A DNA stretch of 22,155 nt, taken from contig DATCDK010000283.1 in assembly GCA_036510735.1 (NCBI GenBank), positions 1 to 22,155 of the forward strand, written 5' to 3'. Of the stretch, positions 1 to 8,300 are shown one piece after another. Positions within the stretch are counted from its first letter, which is position 1; the number at the start of each line of letters is the position of its first letter. The notes under the pieces were generated by a model. It was not told the origin of the DNA and ran no database searches. It saw only the letters and a program-made list of their open reading frames with translations. Origin of the DNA: PALSA-607 sp036510735 (GTDB lineage Bacteria > Actinomycetota > Actinomycetes > Acidothermales > Acidothermaceae). A program made the position numbers and the translations under genes.

Positions 1-66
1 GTTGCACCGACAGCTGCGCAATCAAGACCGGTCACCCGCATCGTGTCGAGGTCGGTATCGACGGCG

Positions 67-189
67 GTCCAATCCCAAGATCATCCGCATCGTGGTCGAC
101 TTGCCTGATCCATTCGGCCGGAGGAACGCCGTGACCATGCCGGGCCGGACCGAGAACGACAGGTGGGCGGCGCCGAGCGACAATCGGGG
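67..189 (-). pseudogene. ABC transporter ATPase remnant (Walker A region only)
   Basis: The minus strand encodes about 40 residues typical of the N-terminal part of a drug- or antibiotic-type ABC ATPase: LSFSVRPG, then a Walker A segment FLRPNGSGKSTTMRM, then ILGLD. The usual glycine before PNG is replaced by arginine. The N-terminal strand of the domain is missing upstream. Just after ILGLD the similarity stops and this frame ends at a TGA at 22-24, so Q-loop, signature and Walker B are absent. Another minus-strand frame is open from about 80 to the window edge but shows no family I recognise. The fragment reads as a decayed or truncated gene copy. A frameshifted gene continuing left of the window cannot be excluded. 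Confidence 0.6.
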
Positions 190-252
190 AGAGCCCTGGC
201 CCGACCCTGACCCGACCCGTGGTGCCACGTAGGGATCCGTCTGTCGCCTCGA

Positions 253-258
253 TACACT
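253..258 (+). promoter_or_regulatory. possible -10 element for the small membrane protein gene
   Basis: TACACT fits the actinobacterial -10 consensus TANNNT and lies 52 nt before the GTG at 311. No convincing -35 hexamer is visible. The rest of positions 1-300 shows no other gene apart from the ABC-ATPase relic. Confidence 0.25.
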
Positions 259-310
259 CGGCCTCGGCGATGCCACCGGATCCAGGTCCAGAACCAGACA
301 GGAGTTGCGG

Positions 311-547
311 GTGTCTGCGAAGTCGAAGACTGACAAGCCGCTCTCGCACGCGCAGTTCGTCGCCATCGTCGTCGTGCTGGCGATCTCCGGGGTGCTCGCG
401 CTGGTCTCGCTGTCTCAGGTCGCCGGCCCGCACGGAAAGTGCCCGACAGAGACACAGGTTTCGCGACCGGGTGCGTCGAGTTGCTGGACCGCGTACACCA
501 ACAAGGTCGACCCCGGCGTCGTCGGCCACCCAGCGTCCACCAGCTGA
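311..547 (+). CDS. small membrane-anchored protein of unknown function
   Basis: Encodes 78 aa. Residues 1-13 are polar and basic. One hydrophobic segment follows at about residues 15-38 (FVAIVVVLAISGVLALVSL). The remaining ~40 residues form a tail with two cysteines (C44 and C58) that could make a disulfide if the tail is exported. The start chosen is GTG 311, because AGGAG lies 6 nt upstream at 300-304; a TTG at 305 is in frame but badly placed for that site. The gene ends 17 nt before the histidine phosphatase gene. I do not recognise a family. Topology with the tail outside is inferred from the basic N-terminus. It could also be an uncleaved signal-anchor protein. Confidence 0.6.
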   Translation: MSAKSKTDKPLSHAQFVAIVVVLAISGVLALVSLSQVAGPHGKCPTETQVSRPGASSCWTAYTNKVDPGVVGHPASTS

Positions 548-552
548 CGCCG

Positions 553-558
553 TAAGGT
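553..558 (+). promoter_or_regulatory. -10 element for leaderless histidine phosphatase transcript
   Basis: TAAGGT followed by 6 nt and the GTG at 565. This spacing would place transcription start at or next to the start codon. No Shine-Dalgarno sequence is present and no clear -35 is seen. Confidence 0.5.
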
Positions 559-564
559 CGTGGC

Positions 565-1266
565 GTGACCACGGTTTTGCTCGTCCGCCACGGCCTCACT
601 GCGTTGACCGGTCCGGTGCTGGCCGGCCGGACACCGGGTGTCGACCTTGATGAGCGAGGCCGCACCCAAGCCGCCGCAGTCGCGCAGAGACTTGCAGGGG
701 TCGCCGTCCAGGCAATCGTCAGTAGCCCGTTGGAGCGCTGCGTTCAGACGGCGGAATTCATCGCGAAGGAACGCGACGTCACGGTCGAAACCGATGCGCG
801 ACTGATCGAGTGCGGCTACGGCGACTGGACCGGTCAGGAAATCAACAAGCTGGTCAAGGACCCGCTATGGAAAGTCGTGCAGGCTCACCCGAGTGCGGTG
901 ACGTTTCCCGGCGAAGGCGGCGAAGCGATGCGTGACGCGCAGGTCCGCGCTGTCGACGCGGTGCGTTGGTGGAACACCAAGCTTGGCCCCGACGCCATCT
1001 GGGTGGCGTGCTCACATGCCGACATCATCAAGTCGGTGGTGGCCGACGCGCTCGGCATGCACCTCGATGCGTTCCAGCGCATCGTGATCGATCCGTGCTC
1101 GGTGACGGTGATCAGTTACACAGCACTGCGCCCATTCGTCGTGCGCGTCAACGACACCGGGACCGATCTCGCCACGCTGCTCAAGCCGCCCGCGAAGGGT
1201 CGCAGAAGCCGCGCGAAGGCCGCCAGCAGCGACGCCGTGGTCGGCGGCGGCGCGGGCGCCAAATAG
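565..1266 (+). CDS. histidine phosphatase superfamily protein (MSMEG_4193-like, phosphoglycerate-mutase fold)
   Basis: Encodes 233 aa. The N-terminus LLVRHGLTA carries the RHG signature, with H9 the expected phospho-accepting histidine. SSPLERCVQTA supplies the second conserved arginine region. E82 in the LIECGYGDWTGQE segment and H151 in ACSHADIIKSVV complete the usual active-site set, so the enzyme should be active. The last ~35 residues are Lys/Arg/Ala-rich and probably disordered. The family is a predicted phosphatase or mutase known from actinobacterial genomes; its substrate is not known to me. It heads a run with the DUF3090 and SCO1664-like genes, the same set as Rv2135c-Rv2134c-Rv2133c in M. 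tuberculosis. The GTG start is supported by the -10 hexamer just upstream and by the conserved N-terminal strand. Confidence 0.9.
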   Translation: MTTVLLVRHGLTALTGPVLAGRTPGVDLDERGRTQAAAVAQRLAGVAVQAIVSSPLERCVQTAEFIAKERDVTVETDARLIECGYGDWTGQEINKLVKDPLWKVVQAHPSAVTFPGEGGEAMRDAQVRAVDAVRWWNTKLGPDAIWVACSHADIIKSVVADALGMHLDAFQRIVIDPCSVTVISYTALRPFVVRVNDTGTDLATLLKPPAKGRRSRAKAASSDAVVGGGAGAK

Positions 1267-1269
1267 GGT
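1264..1269 (+). promoter_or_regulatory. -10 element for leaderless DUF3090 transcript
   Basis: TAGGGT, 6 nt before the ATG at 1276. The TAG stop codon of the histidine phosphatase gene forms the first three bases, so terminator codon and promoter element share sequence. Confidence 0.45.
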
Positions 1270-1275
1270 CGTCGT

Positions 1276-1872
1276 ATGCCCCGTCACATCTTTCTGTACG
1301 ACCCACCCGACCGCCTGGTGATCGGCACTGTCGGCCAGCCCGGCGAGCGGACCTTTTTCATGCAGGCCCGCAGTGCCGGTCAGTTGACCAGCGTGGTGCT
1401 GGAGAAGACACAGGTCGCCGCGTTGGCCGAGCGGCTCGACCAGCTCCTCGACGAGGTATTACGTGCATCAGGCGGGACGTCGTCGGTGCCCGCAGTCGCG
1501 CCACTTGAACTCAACGACACGCTGCCACTTGACCAACCGATCGTGGAGGAGTTCAGGGTTGGCGCGCTCGGTCTCGGCTGGGATCCCGAGACGGAGCGAG
1601 TGATCGTTGAGGCGCTGGCCATCAGCGACGTCGCCGGCGACGAGACCGACGATGACACCGATGATTCGACCGACCCGGCGCTGCTCAGTGACGACGACGC
1701 CGAAGGTCCTGACCTGCTGCGGGTGCGCATCACCGGCGGCGTAGCGCGCGCGTTCACGAAGCGTGCGCTCGCGATCGTTGCTGCGGGGCGGCCACCGTGC
1801 CAATTCTGCGGGCAGCCGCTGGATCCCGAGAGCCACGTCTGCGCACGCTCCAACGGCCACCACCCGCACTGA
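1276..1872 (+). CDS. DUF3090 family protein with C-terminal zinc ribbon
   Basis: Encodes 198 aa. The start MPRHIFLYDPPDRLVIGTVG and the segment GERTFFMQARS match the actinobacterial DUF3090 family as I know it. The middle (residues 121-143) is a very acidic linker rich in Asp and Thr. The C-terminus holds C175-x2-C178 and C189 with several histidines (H195, H196, H198), a likely zinc-binding ribbon (PPCQFCGQPLDPESHVCAR). The function is unknown. The gene lies 9 nt after the histidine phosphatase gene and 10 nt before the SCO1664-like gene, and the three families are repeatedly neighbours in Actinobacteria. That suggests a shared process. The ATG start follows a TANNNT element at leaderless spacing. 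Confidence 0.9.
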   Translation: MPRHIFLYDPPDRLVIGTVGQPGERTFFMQARSAGQLTSVVLEKTQVAALAERLDQLLDEVLRASGGTSSVPAVAPLELNDTLPLDQPIVEEFRVGALGLGWDPETERVIVEALAISDVAGDETDDDTDDSTDPALLSDDDAEGPDLLRVRITGGVARAFTKRALAIVAAGRPPCQFCGQPLDPESHVCARSNGHHPH

Positions 1873-1882
1873 CGGGACCGTT

Positions 1883-2614
1883 GTGACCGAGCAGAGCTTC
1901 GACCTCAGTGCCGCCGAGGTGCGGACTGTCTTGACCGAGGGCGACCTCGCCATCGAAGGCCGGCTCGTCGACGCCTCAAACACGACGCTGTATGCAGTCG
2001 TCACGCAAGGCGCGGTCTCACTGACCTGCGTGTACAAGCCAGTCGCTGGCGAGCGCCCGCTGTGGGATTTCCCTGACGGCACACTGGCCGGTCGCGAAGT
2101 CGGGGCGTACCTCGTGTCGGAGGCAACCGGGTGGGACGTCGTGCCGCCGACCGTGATGCGCGACGGACCGCTTGGCCCAGGTGCGTGCCAACTCTGGATC
2201 GACATCGACGAGGACGCCGACGTGATGGCGTTGTTGCACAGCAACCACCCAGGGCTTAGCCGCATGGCGGTTTTCGACGCCGTGGTCAACAACGCCGACC
2301 GCAAGGGTGGTCACTTGCTGCCGACGCCGGGGGGTCACATCTACGGGGTCGACCACGGCGTGTGTTTTGCCGCGGAGGACAAGCTACGAACCGTCTTGTG
2401 GCAGTGGCGCGGCACGGCGCTGCCCGATGACGCGCTCGACACCTTGGCGGCTTTGCGTATCGATCTAGCGAGCGATCTCGGTACCCAGCTGAAGACACTC
2501 ATCACGGCGCGGGAGGTCAGCGCGATCAGGCGTCGGGTCGATCGGCTGCTGCGCGAAGGTCTCTTCCCGATGCCGGGCGACGGCTGGCCCGCCGTCCCGT
2601 GGCCGCCCTTCTAG
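1883..2614 (+). CDS. SCO1664-like protein with phosphatidylinositol-kinase-like fold
   Basis: Encodes 243 aa from GTG 1883, ten bases after the DUF3090 stop; the frame is open further upstream but that part overlaps DUF3090. Kinase-type landmarks appear in order. YKP (K52) looks like the ATP-binding lysine. E72 lies in the following helix. FDAVVNNADRKGGH (131-144) resembles the catalytic loop, and VDHG (D157) resembles the metal-binding DFG motif. The layout is like the PI3/PI4-kinase and HipA group, so the protein may be a small-molecule or protein kinase or a related ATP-dependent enzyme. No substrate is known to me. It sits with a phosphatase and a zinc-ribbon protein and directly before mshC. 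The family call is firm; the kinase activity is inference. Confidence 0.87.
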   Translation: MTEQSFDLSAAEVRTVLTEGDLAIEGRLVDASNTTLYAVVTQGAVSLTCVYKPVAGERPLWDFPDGTLAGREVGAYLVSEATGWDVVPPTVMRDGPLGPGACQLWIDIDEDADVMALLHSNHPGLSRMAVFDAVVNNADRKGGHLLPTPGGHIYGVDHGVCFAAEDKLRTVLWQWRGTALPDDALDTLAALRIDLASDLGTQLKTLITAREVSAIRRRVDRLLREGLFPMPGDGWPAVPWPPF

Positions 2615-2625
2615 CAGCGGCTGAC

Positions 2626-2631
2626 TAGAGT
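2626..2631 (+). promoter_or_regulatory. -10 element for leaderless mshC transcript
   Basis: TAGAGT, 7 nt before the ATG at 2639, with no Shine-Dalgarno sequence in between. It would let mshC be transcribed separately from the upstream SCO1664-like gene, which ends at 2614. Confidence 0.5.
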
Positions 2632-2638
2632 TCCCGGC

Positions 2639-3874
2639 ATGCAGCCGTGGCCAGCACCGCAGGCGTCGACGTCCCTCGATGCGCTCCCGGGCAAAGGCCA
2701 ATTACCCAAGGTCTGGGACACCGCGACGGGGTCGAAGGTGACCGTTGGCTCGGCATCGGGCGCGTCGATCTACGTCTGCGGCATCACGCCCTACGACGCG
2801 ACACATCTAGGTCACGCGGCTACCTACGTTGGCTTCGACTTGCTCAACCGGGTGTGGCGCGACGCCGGGGTCGAGGTCGACTACGTGCAAAACGTGACCG
2901 ACGTCGACGATCCGCTGCTCGAACGGGCGGCAGTCACCGGTGAGACCTGGCAGCAGCTCGCGGCCCGCGAGATCGCGCTCTTCCATCGCGACATGACCGC
3001 GTTGCGCGTGCTGCCGCCACAGCACTACGTCGGCGTCGTCGAGTCGATCGCGATCGTCGTGGCGCTGATCCAGAAACTGCAGGCGGACGGCGCCGCGTAC
3101 GACGTTGACGGCGATCTGTATTTCGCGGTAGGTGCCACCGCGGAATTCGGTTCTGTCTCGCATGACGACCGCGCCGTGATGTTGGAGCTGTTCGCGGAAC
3201 GTGGGGGCGACCCCGAACGGCCTGGCAAGCGGGATCCGCTCGATTCGCTGTTGTGGCGGGCCGAAAGGCCGGAGGAGCCTGCATGGGACGCCGCGATCGG
3301 ACGCGGTCGCCCGGGCTGGCATGTCGAATGCACCGCGATCGCGTTGGAGTACCTCGAAGCGCCACTTTCCGTGCAGGGCGGCGGTCGTGACTTGGTGTTC
3401 CCGCATCACGAAATGTGTGCTGCCCAGGGCGCGGTCATCACCGGCGGACCGTTCGCGCGCAGTTACGTGCACGCCGGCATGGTCGGGTACGACGGCGCGA
3501 AGATGTCGAAGTCGCGTGGCAACCTCGTGTTCGTCTCGAAGCTGTTGAGTGAAGGCGTCGACCCGATGGCGATCCGGCTCGCTCTGCTCGGTCACCACTA
3601 CCGCAGCGACTGGGAGTACACGCAGGCCGACCTCGACTCTGCGGCGGTCCGTCTGGAGGCGTGGCGAGCGGTGACCGCGTTGCCTTCGGGACCCGCCGCT
3701 GACGGAGTTCTTGCCGCGGTTCGGGAGCGTCTTGGTGATGACCTCGATGCACCTGGCGCACTGGCCGCAATCGACGACTGGGCAGCGACTGCGCTCGCGG
3801 GTGGCGGGGGAGACGCGGCTGCGCCGGAACTCGTGCGGGCGATTGCTGACCTGCTGCTCGGGATCGCGCTGTAG
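2639..3874 (+). CDS. mshC: L-cysteine:1D-myo-inositol 2-amino-2-deoxy-alpha-D-glucopyranoside ligase (mycothiol synthesis)
   Basis: Encodes 411 aa, close to mycobacterial MshC. The enzyme joins cysteine to GlcN-inositol using ATP in the cytosol, the third step toward mycothiol, the main low-molecular-weight thiol of Actinobacteria. The sequence shows the cysteinyl-tRNA-synthetase-like catalytic core: YVCGITPYDATHLGHA with C47 (a zinc ligand) and the HxGH motif at 56-59, TDVDDPLLERA, HVECTAIALEYL and FPHHEMCAAQG with further zinc-ligand candidates, and KMSKS at 288-292. The anticodon-binding domain of CysRS is lacking. The N-terminal MQPWPAP segment is typical of MshC rather than CysS. TrmL begins 11 nt downstream and is probably cotranscribed. 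Confidence 0.96.
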   Translation: MQPWPAPQASTSLDALPGKGQLPKVWDTATGSKVTVGSASGASIYVCGITPYDATHLGHAATYVGFDLLNRVWRDAGVEVDYVQNVTDVDDPLLERAAVTGETWQQLAAREIALFHRDMTALRVLPPQHYVGVVESIAIVVALIQKLQADGAAYDVDGDLYFAVGATAEFGSVSHDDRAVMLELFAERGGDPERPGKRDPLDSLLWRAERPEEPAWDAAIGRGRPGWHVECTAIALEYLEAPLSVQGGGRDLVFPHHEMCAAQGAVITGGPFARSYVHAGMVGYDGAKMSKSRGNLVFVSKLLSEGVDPMAIRLALLGHHYRSDWEYTQADLDSAAVRLEAWRAVTALPSGPAADGVLAAVRERLGDDLDAPGALAAIDDWAATALAGGGGDAAAPELVRAIADLLLGIAL

Positions 3875-3885
3875 GCGCGGGACCT

Positions 3886-4350
3886 GTGTTTCGCATCGCG
3901 TTCGTCGAGCCACAAATACCGCCCAACACCGGAAATGCAATCCGGATGGTTGCTGCCACCGGCTGCGAACTGCACCTCATCGAACCCCTCGGATTCGACC
4001 TCAGCGACGCCAAGCTGCGTCGAGCAGGGCTGGACTACCACGACCTCGCAACCGTGCGGGTGCACGCCGACCTAGCTAGCGCGTGGCTGGCCCTGATGCC
4101 GGCGCGAGTGTTCGCATTCACCGCACGCGCAACTGACTCGTTCGCCGACATCGCCTACCTACCCGGCGACGTCCTGCTCTTTGGACCCGAGCCCGACGGG
4201 TTGTCAGAGCAGGTTCTCGCCGATCCGCACATCACCCAGTGGGTGCGCATCCCGATGTTGGCCGGACGCCGCTCGCTGAACCTGTCGAACGCAGCCGCCA
4301 TCGCTGCCTACGAAGCCTGGCGGCAGCAGGGGTTCGCCGGCAGCAGTTAG
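3886..4350 (+). CDS. trmL: tRNA (cytidine/uridine-2'-O-)-methyltransferase, TrmL-type SPOUT enzyme
   Basis: Encodes 154 aa, the usual size of the single-domain TrmL family. It is expected to methylate the 2'-OH of wobble nucleotide 34 in certain tRNAs, with S-adenosylmethionine bound in the SPOUT knot. Seen motifs are FVEPQIPPNTGNAIRM at the N-terminus (PNTGN), LLFGPEPDGL in the middle (FGxExxGL) and IPMLAGRRSLNLSNAAAIA near the end, the three knot signatures. The GTG start lies 11 nt after the mshC stop and has only a weak purine-rich site in front, so translation may depend on mshC. It ends 10 nt before the end of the convergent PAC2 gene. The exact tRNA target is inferred from the family. 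Confidence 0.92.
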   Translation: MFRIAFVEPQIPPNTGNAIRMVAATGCELHLIEPLGFDLSDAKLRRAGLDYHDLATVRVHADLASAWLALMPARVFAFTARATDSFADIAYLPGDVLLFGPEPDGLSEQVLADPHITQWVRIPMLAGRRSLNLSNAAAIAAYEAWRQQGFAGSS

Positions 4351-4360
4351 GACGCAGTAG

Positions 4361-5212
4361 TCAGGACGCGCCGTCGCGGCGGTGACGCAGATACCGCTCG
4401 AACTCGCGGGCGATCGCCTCGCCACTCGCCTCGGGAAGGTCGGCTTCGTCCTTCTGCCTCTCGAGGGTTCGCACGTACTCGGCGACTTCGGAGTCCTCTT
4501 CGGCGAGTTGGTCGACACCGCGTTCCCACGCCTCTGACATCTCGGCCAGGTCGCCGTAGGGGATCGTCGTCTCAAGGACGTCCTCGAGGTTGCGCAGCAG
4601 GGCAAGCGTCGCCTTCGGGCACGGCGGCTGCGCGACGTAGTGCGGGACGGCGGCCCAGAGTGAAACCGCGGGGAGCCCGGCTTGGATGCAGGCGTCGTTG
4701 AATACACCGACGATGCCGGTCGGTCCCTCGTAGCGGGACTGCTCGAGGCCTAGGCGGCGCGCGGTCTCTCCGTCGACAGCCGTGCCAGTGACCGGCACCG
4801 GCCGGCTGTGCGGGGAGTCCGACAGCAGCGCGCCGAGGTTGACGACCTCCTCGACGCCAAGACCGATGGCCGCCTCGATGATCTCGCCGCAGAACGACCG
4901 CCACCGCATGTTCGGCTCAAGCCCGCGAACAAGCACGATGTCGCGTCGTCCGGCCACCGACTCGGCCAGCGAGAGCCGCGTCGTCGGCCACGAAACCCGC
5001 CGGCTCACGCCGTCGACCAGCGACACGGTCGGGCGGTTGACCTGGAAGTCGTAGTAATCCTCGGGATCGAGGGCGCCGAGCGGTTTCGCGTCCCACCCTG
5101 CTTCGAGCGCCTCGATCGCGTCGGTGGCAGAGTCGGCGGCGTCGTTCCAGCCCTCGAAGGCGGTCACCATGACGGGCCGGCTGAGCTTGGGGACACCGGA
5201 GAGCTCGATCAT
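4361..5212 (-). CDS. PAC2 family protein (proteasome assembly chaperone-like fold)
   Basis: Encodes 283 aa. The start MIELSGVPKLSRPVMVTAFEGWNDA is the standard opening of actinobacterial PAC2 proteins (Rv2125 type). GGGAGG lies 5 nt upstream of the ATG at 5212, which is why this start is preferred to the upstream in-frame ATG at 5236. Further conserved stretches include VLVRGLEPNMRW, NLGALLSDSPHSRPVPVTG and SLWAAVPHYVAQPP. The C-terminal ~70 residues are charged and helical. PAC2 is named for eukaryotic 20S assembly chaperones; in bacteria its role is not settled. The gene is divergent from metH, as in M. tuberculosis, and lies on the same window as the proteasome genes but 11 kb away. Confidence 0.92.
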   Translation of the reverse strand: MIELSGVPKLSRPVMVTAFEGWNDAADSATDAIEALEAGWDAKPLGALDPEDYYDFQVNRPTVSLVDGVSRRVSWPTTRLSLAESVAGRRDIVLVRGLEPNMRWRSFCGEIIEAAIGLGVEEVVNLGALLSDSPHSRPVPVTGTAVDGETARRLGLEQSRYEGPTGIVGVFNDACIQAGLPAVSLWAAVPHYVAQPPCPKATLALLRNLEDVLETTIPYGDLAEMSEAWERGVDQLAEEDSEVAEYVRTLERQKDEADLPEASGEAIAREFERYLRHRRDGAS

Positions 5213-5351
5213 CCCGGCCTCCCATCTGTGCGCCACCCGCGACCTGCGCGGCCGCTTCCTCCGCTCGGCCAGCCTACGCGGGAGAGCCGCTCACCGAGGC
5301 GAAGGCCGTGCGACCCGGAGGCTAATGCATCTCGCGCGAGCGTGAGCACGG

Positions 5352-5357
5352 TACCGT
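5352..5357 (+). promoter_or_regulatory. -10 element for leaderless metH transcript
   Basis: TACCGT followed by 7 nt and the GTG at 5365. The 152-nt space between the PAC2 and metH starts shows no cobalamin or SAM riboswitch that I can recognise, and leaderless transcription would leave no room for one downstream of this promoter. Confidence 0.45.
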
Positions 5358-5364
5358 TGAGAGA

Positions 5365-8300
5365 GTGAACAGCCGTGGTGATCTCCTGCGTGGTGAGCTA
5401 ACTCGCCGAGTGGTCGTTGCCGACGGTGCGATGGGGACCATGCTGCAGGGATTCGAGCTCGACCTCGACGATTTCGAGGGGCTCGAGGGTTGCAACGAGA
5501 TCTTGTGCGTGACGCGGCCCGATGTGGTTCGGGCTATTCACGACGCCTACTTCGAGGTCGGCTGCGACGCGGTCGAGACCAACAGTTTCGGGGCGAACCT
5601 CGCCAATCTGGCGGAATATGACATAGCCGACCGGATCTACGAGCTGGCGGAGGCGTCCGCCCGGATCGCCCGGGAGGTCGCCGACGGGTGGAGCACTCCC
5701 GACCATCCGCGCTTCGTGCTCGGGTCGGTCGGGCCCGGCACCAAACTCCCGACACTCGGCCACACGAGCTACGCCGCACTGCGCGACGCCTACCAGAGTG
5801 AAGTCGCCGGACTGGTCGACGGTGGCGCCGACGCGATCTTGGTCGAGACCGCTCAGGATCTGCTGCAAGCCAAGGCGGCCGTCATCGGCGCCCGCCGGGC
5901 GCTGACCGCGGCCGGCTCGACGTTGCCCCTCATCGCGCAGGTCACCGTCGAGACCACCGGCACGATGCTGCTCGGATCCGAGATTGGTGCGGCCCTCACG
6001 GCCCTCGAACCGCTGGGCATCGACCTGATCGGCCTTAACTGCGCGACCGGCCCGGCGGAAATGGGCGAGCATCTGCGCTACCTCGGCAGGCACGCAAGGG
6101 TCGGCATCTCGTGCATGCCGAACGCAGGTCTGCCTGTGCTTGGCCACGACGGCGCCAGCTACCCGCTGACGCCAGCCGAGCTTGCCGACGCGCACGACGT
6201 TTTCACGCGCGAGCACGGGCTCGCACTCGTCGGCGGATGTTGCGGCACGACGCCCGCGCACCTGCGGCTCGTCGTCGAGCGCGTGCGTGGTCGCGAACTC
6301 ACTCCCCGGCGCCCGCACCCTGAGCCAGGTTCGGCGTCGCTGTACCAGAGCGTGACGTTCCGCCAGGACACGTCCTACCTCGCGGTCGGCGAGCGCACCA
6401 ACGCGAACGGCTCGCGAGTCTTTCGCGATGCGATGCTCGAGGGACGTTTCGAAGACTGCGTCGAGGTCGCCCGCGAGGCGACGAGGGACGGCTCGCACCT
6501 GCTCGACCTTTGCGTCGACTACGTCGGGCGCGACGGTGTCGTCGATATGCGCGAGGTTGCGAGCCGGTTCGCCACCGCGTCGACATTGCCGTTGATGCTC
6601 GACTCCACCGAGCCGCAGGTCATCGAGGCCGGCCTCGAATGTCTGGGTGGGCGTTCGATCATCAACTCGGTCAACTTCGAGGACGGCGAGGGGCCGACGA
6701 GTCGGTTCGCGCGCATCATGCCGATCGTGCGCGAGCACGGCGCTGCGGTCGTGGCCCTCACGATCGACGAGACCGGTCAGGCACGCACTCCTGAGCACAA
6801 GGTCGCGATCGCCGAGCGGCTCATCGAAACGCTGACGCAGACGTGGGGCATGCACGAGAGCGACATCCTCGTCGACTGCCTGACGTTCACGCTCGGCACC
6901 GGACAAGAAGAGAGTCGTCGTGACGGGCTGGCGACGATCGAGGCGATTCGCGAACTCAAGGTCCGCCACCCCGACGTCCAGACGATTCTTGGTTTGTCGA
7001 ATATCTCGTTCGGGCTGAAGCCCGTCGTGCGTGCGGTGCTGAACTCGGTGTTTCTTGCCGAGTGCACGAAGGCCGGCCTCGACGCCGCGATTGTGCACGC
7101 GTCCAAGATCCTGCCGGTAGCCCGGATTCCCGACGAGCAAAGGGAAGTCGCGCTCGATCTGATCTACGACCGGCGTCGCGAAGGTTATGACCCGCTCGGC
7201 GCCTTCCTTGACATGTTCGAAGGTGTCGACGCTCAAGACGCGAAGGCATCGCGTGCACAAGAGCTTGCCGCGCTTCCGTTGTCCGAGCGTCTGCAGCGAC
7301 GCATCGTCGACGGCGAGCGGGTCGGCCTGCACGCGGATCTCGACGAAGCGCTGGAAACCAGGCCCGCACTCGAGATCGTGAACGACACACTGCTCGAGGG
7401 CATGAAGGTCGTCGGCGAGCTGTTCGGCCGCGGTGAGATGCAGCTGCCGTTCGTCCTGCAGTCGGCCGAGGTCATGAAGAACGCCGTCGCCTATCTCGAA
7501 CCGCATATGGAGAAGACCGACGACGCGGGCAAGGGCACCATCGTGCTCGCGACAGTCAAGGGTGACGTGCACGACATCGGCAAGAACCTCGTCGACATCA
7601 TCTTGTCCAACAACGGTTACAGCGTTGTGAATCTCGGCATCAAGCAGCCGGTGTCGGCCATCATCGAAGCGGCAGAGGACAACGAGGCCGACGCGATCGG
7701 CATGTCAGGGTTGCTGGTCAAGTCGACGGTCATCATGAAGGAGAACCTCGAAGAGATCAGCACTCGCGGGCTCGCTGGTCGATGGCCTGTCTTGCTGGGC
7801 GGTGCTGCGCTGACGCGCGCGTATGTCGAGCAAGACCTGGCCGAGCAGTTCGCCGGCGTCGTTCGGTACGCCCGCGACGCGTTCGAGGGCTTGCGGTTGA
7901 TGGACGCACTCATGGGTGTGAAGAGAGGCGTCGAAGGCGCGTCGCTCCCACCGCTGCGTCAGCGACGGGTGACTGCGGTCATCGATCGTCCCGAGGCGGA
8001 CGTCGATCTCGGTGGCCGCTCGGACGTCGCGACCGACGTCGATGTGCCGACGCCGCCGTTTTGGGGTGACCGGCTGGTCAAGGGCATTCCGCTTGCGGAC
8101 TACGCCGACCTGCTCGACGAGAAGGCGACGTTCGCCGGTCGGTGGGGGCTGCGTGGGGTGCGCGGCGGCGCGTCGTATGAGGATCTGGTCGAGACCGACG
8201 GTCGGCCGCGGATGCGTAAATGGCTCGACCGCATGCAGACCGAGGGATGGCTCGACGCGGGTGTCGTGTACGGATACTTCCCTTGCGTGAGCGAAGGCAA

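Noticed and set aside
219..650. 143-codon plus-strand frame overlapping the small membrane protein and phosphatase starts
   Set aside because: Out of frame with both supported genes, Arg/Ser/Pro-rich, without ribosome site or family resemblance.
2807..3940. 377-codon minus-strand frame over mshC
   Set aside because: Antisense shadow of mshC with low-complexity His/Arg/Val composition and no family signature.
5213..5364. Possible cobalamin or SAM riboswitch before metH
   Set aside because: No B12-box-like or SAM-riboswitch core could be recognised, and the -10 element next to the GTG implies a leaderless transcript.
5398..7572. 724-codon open frame on the minus strand inside metH
   Set aside because: It runs antisense to a complete, motif-rich metH. 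Long antisense frames are expected in GC-rich coding DNA, and the translation is Arg/Asp/Val-rich without recognisable domains.
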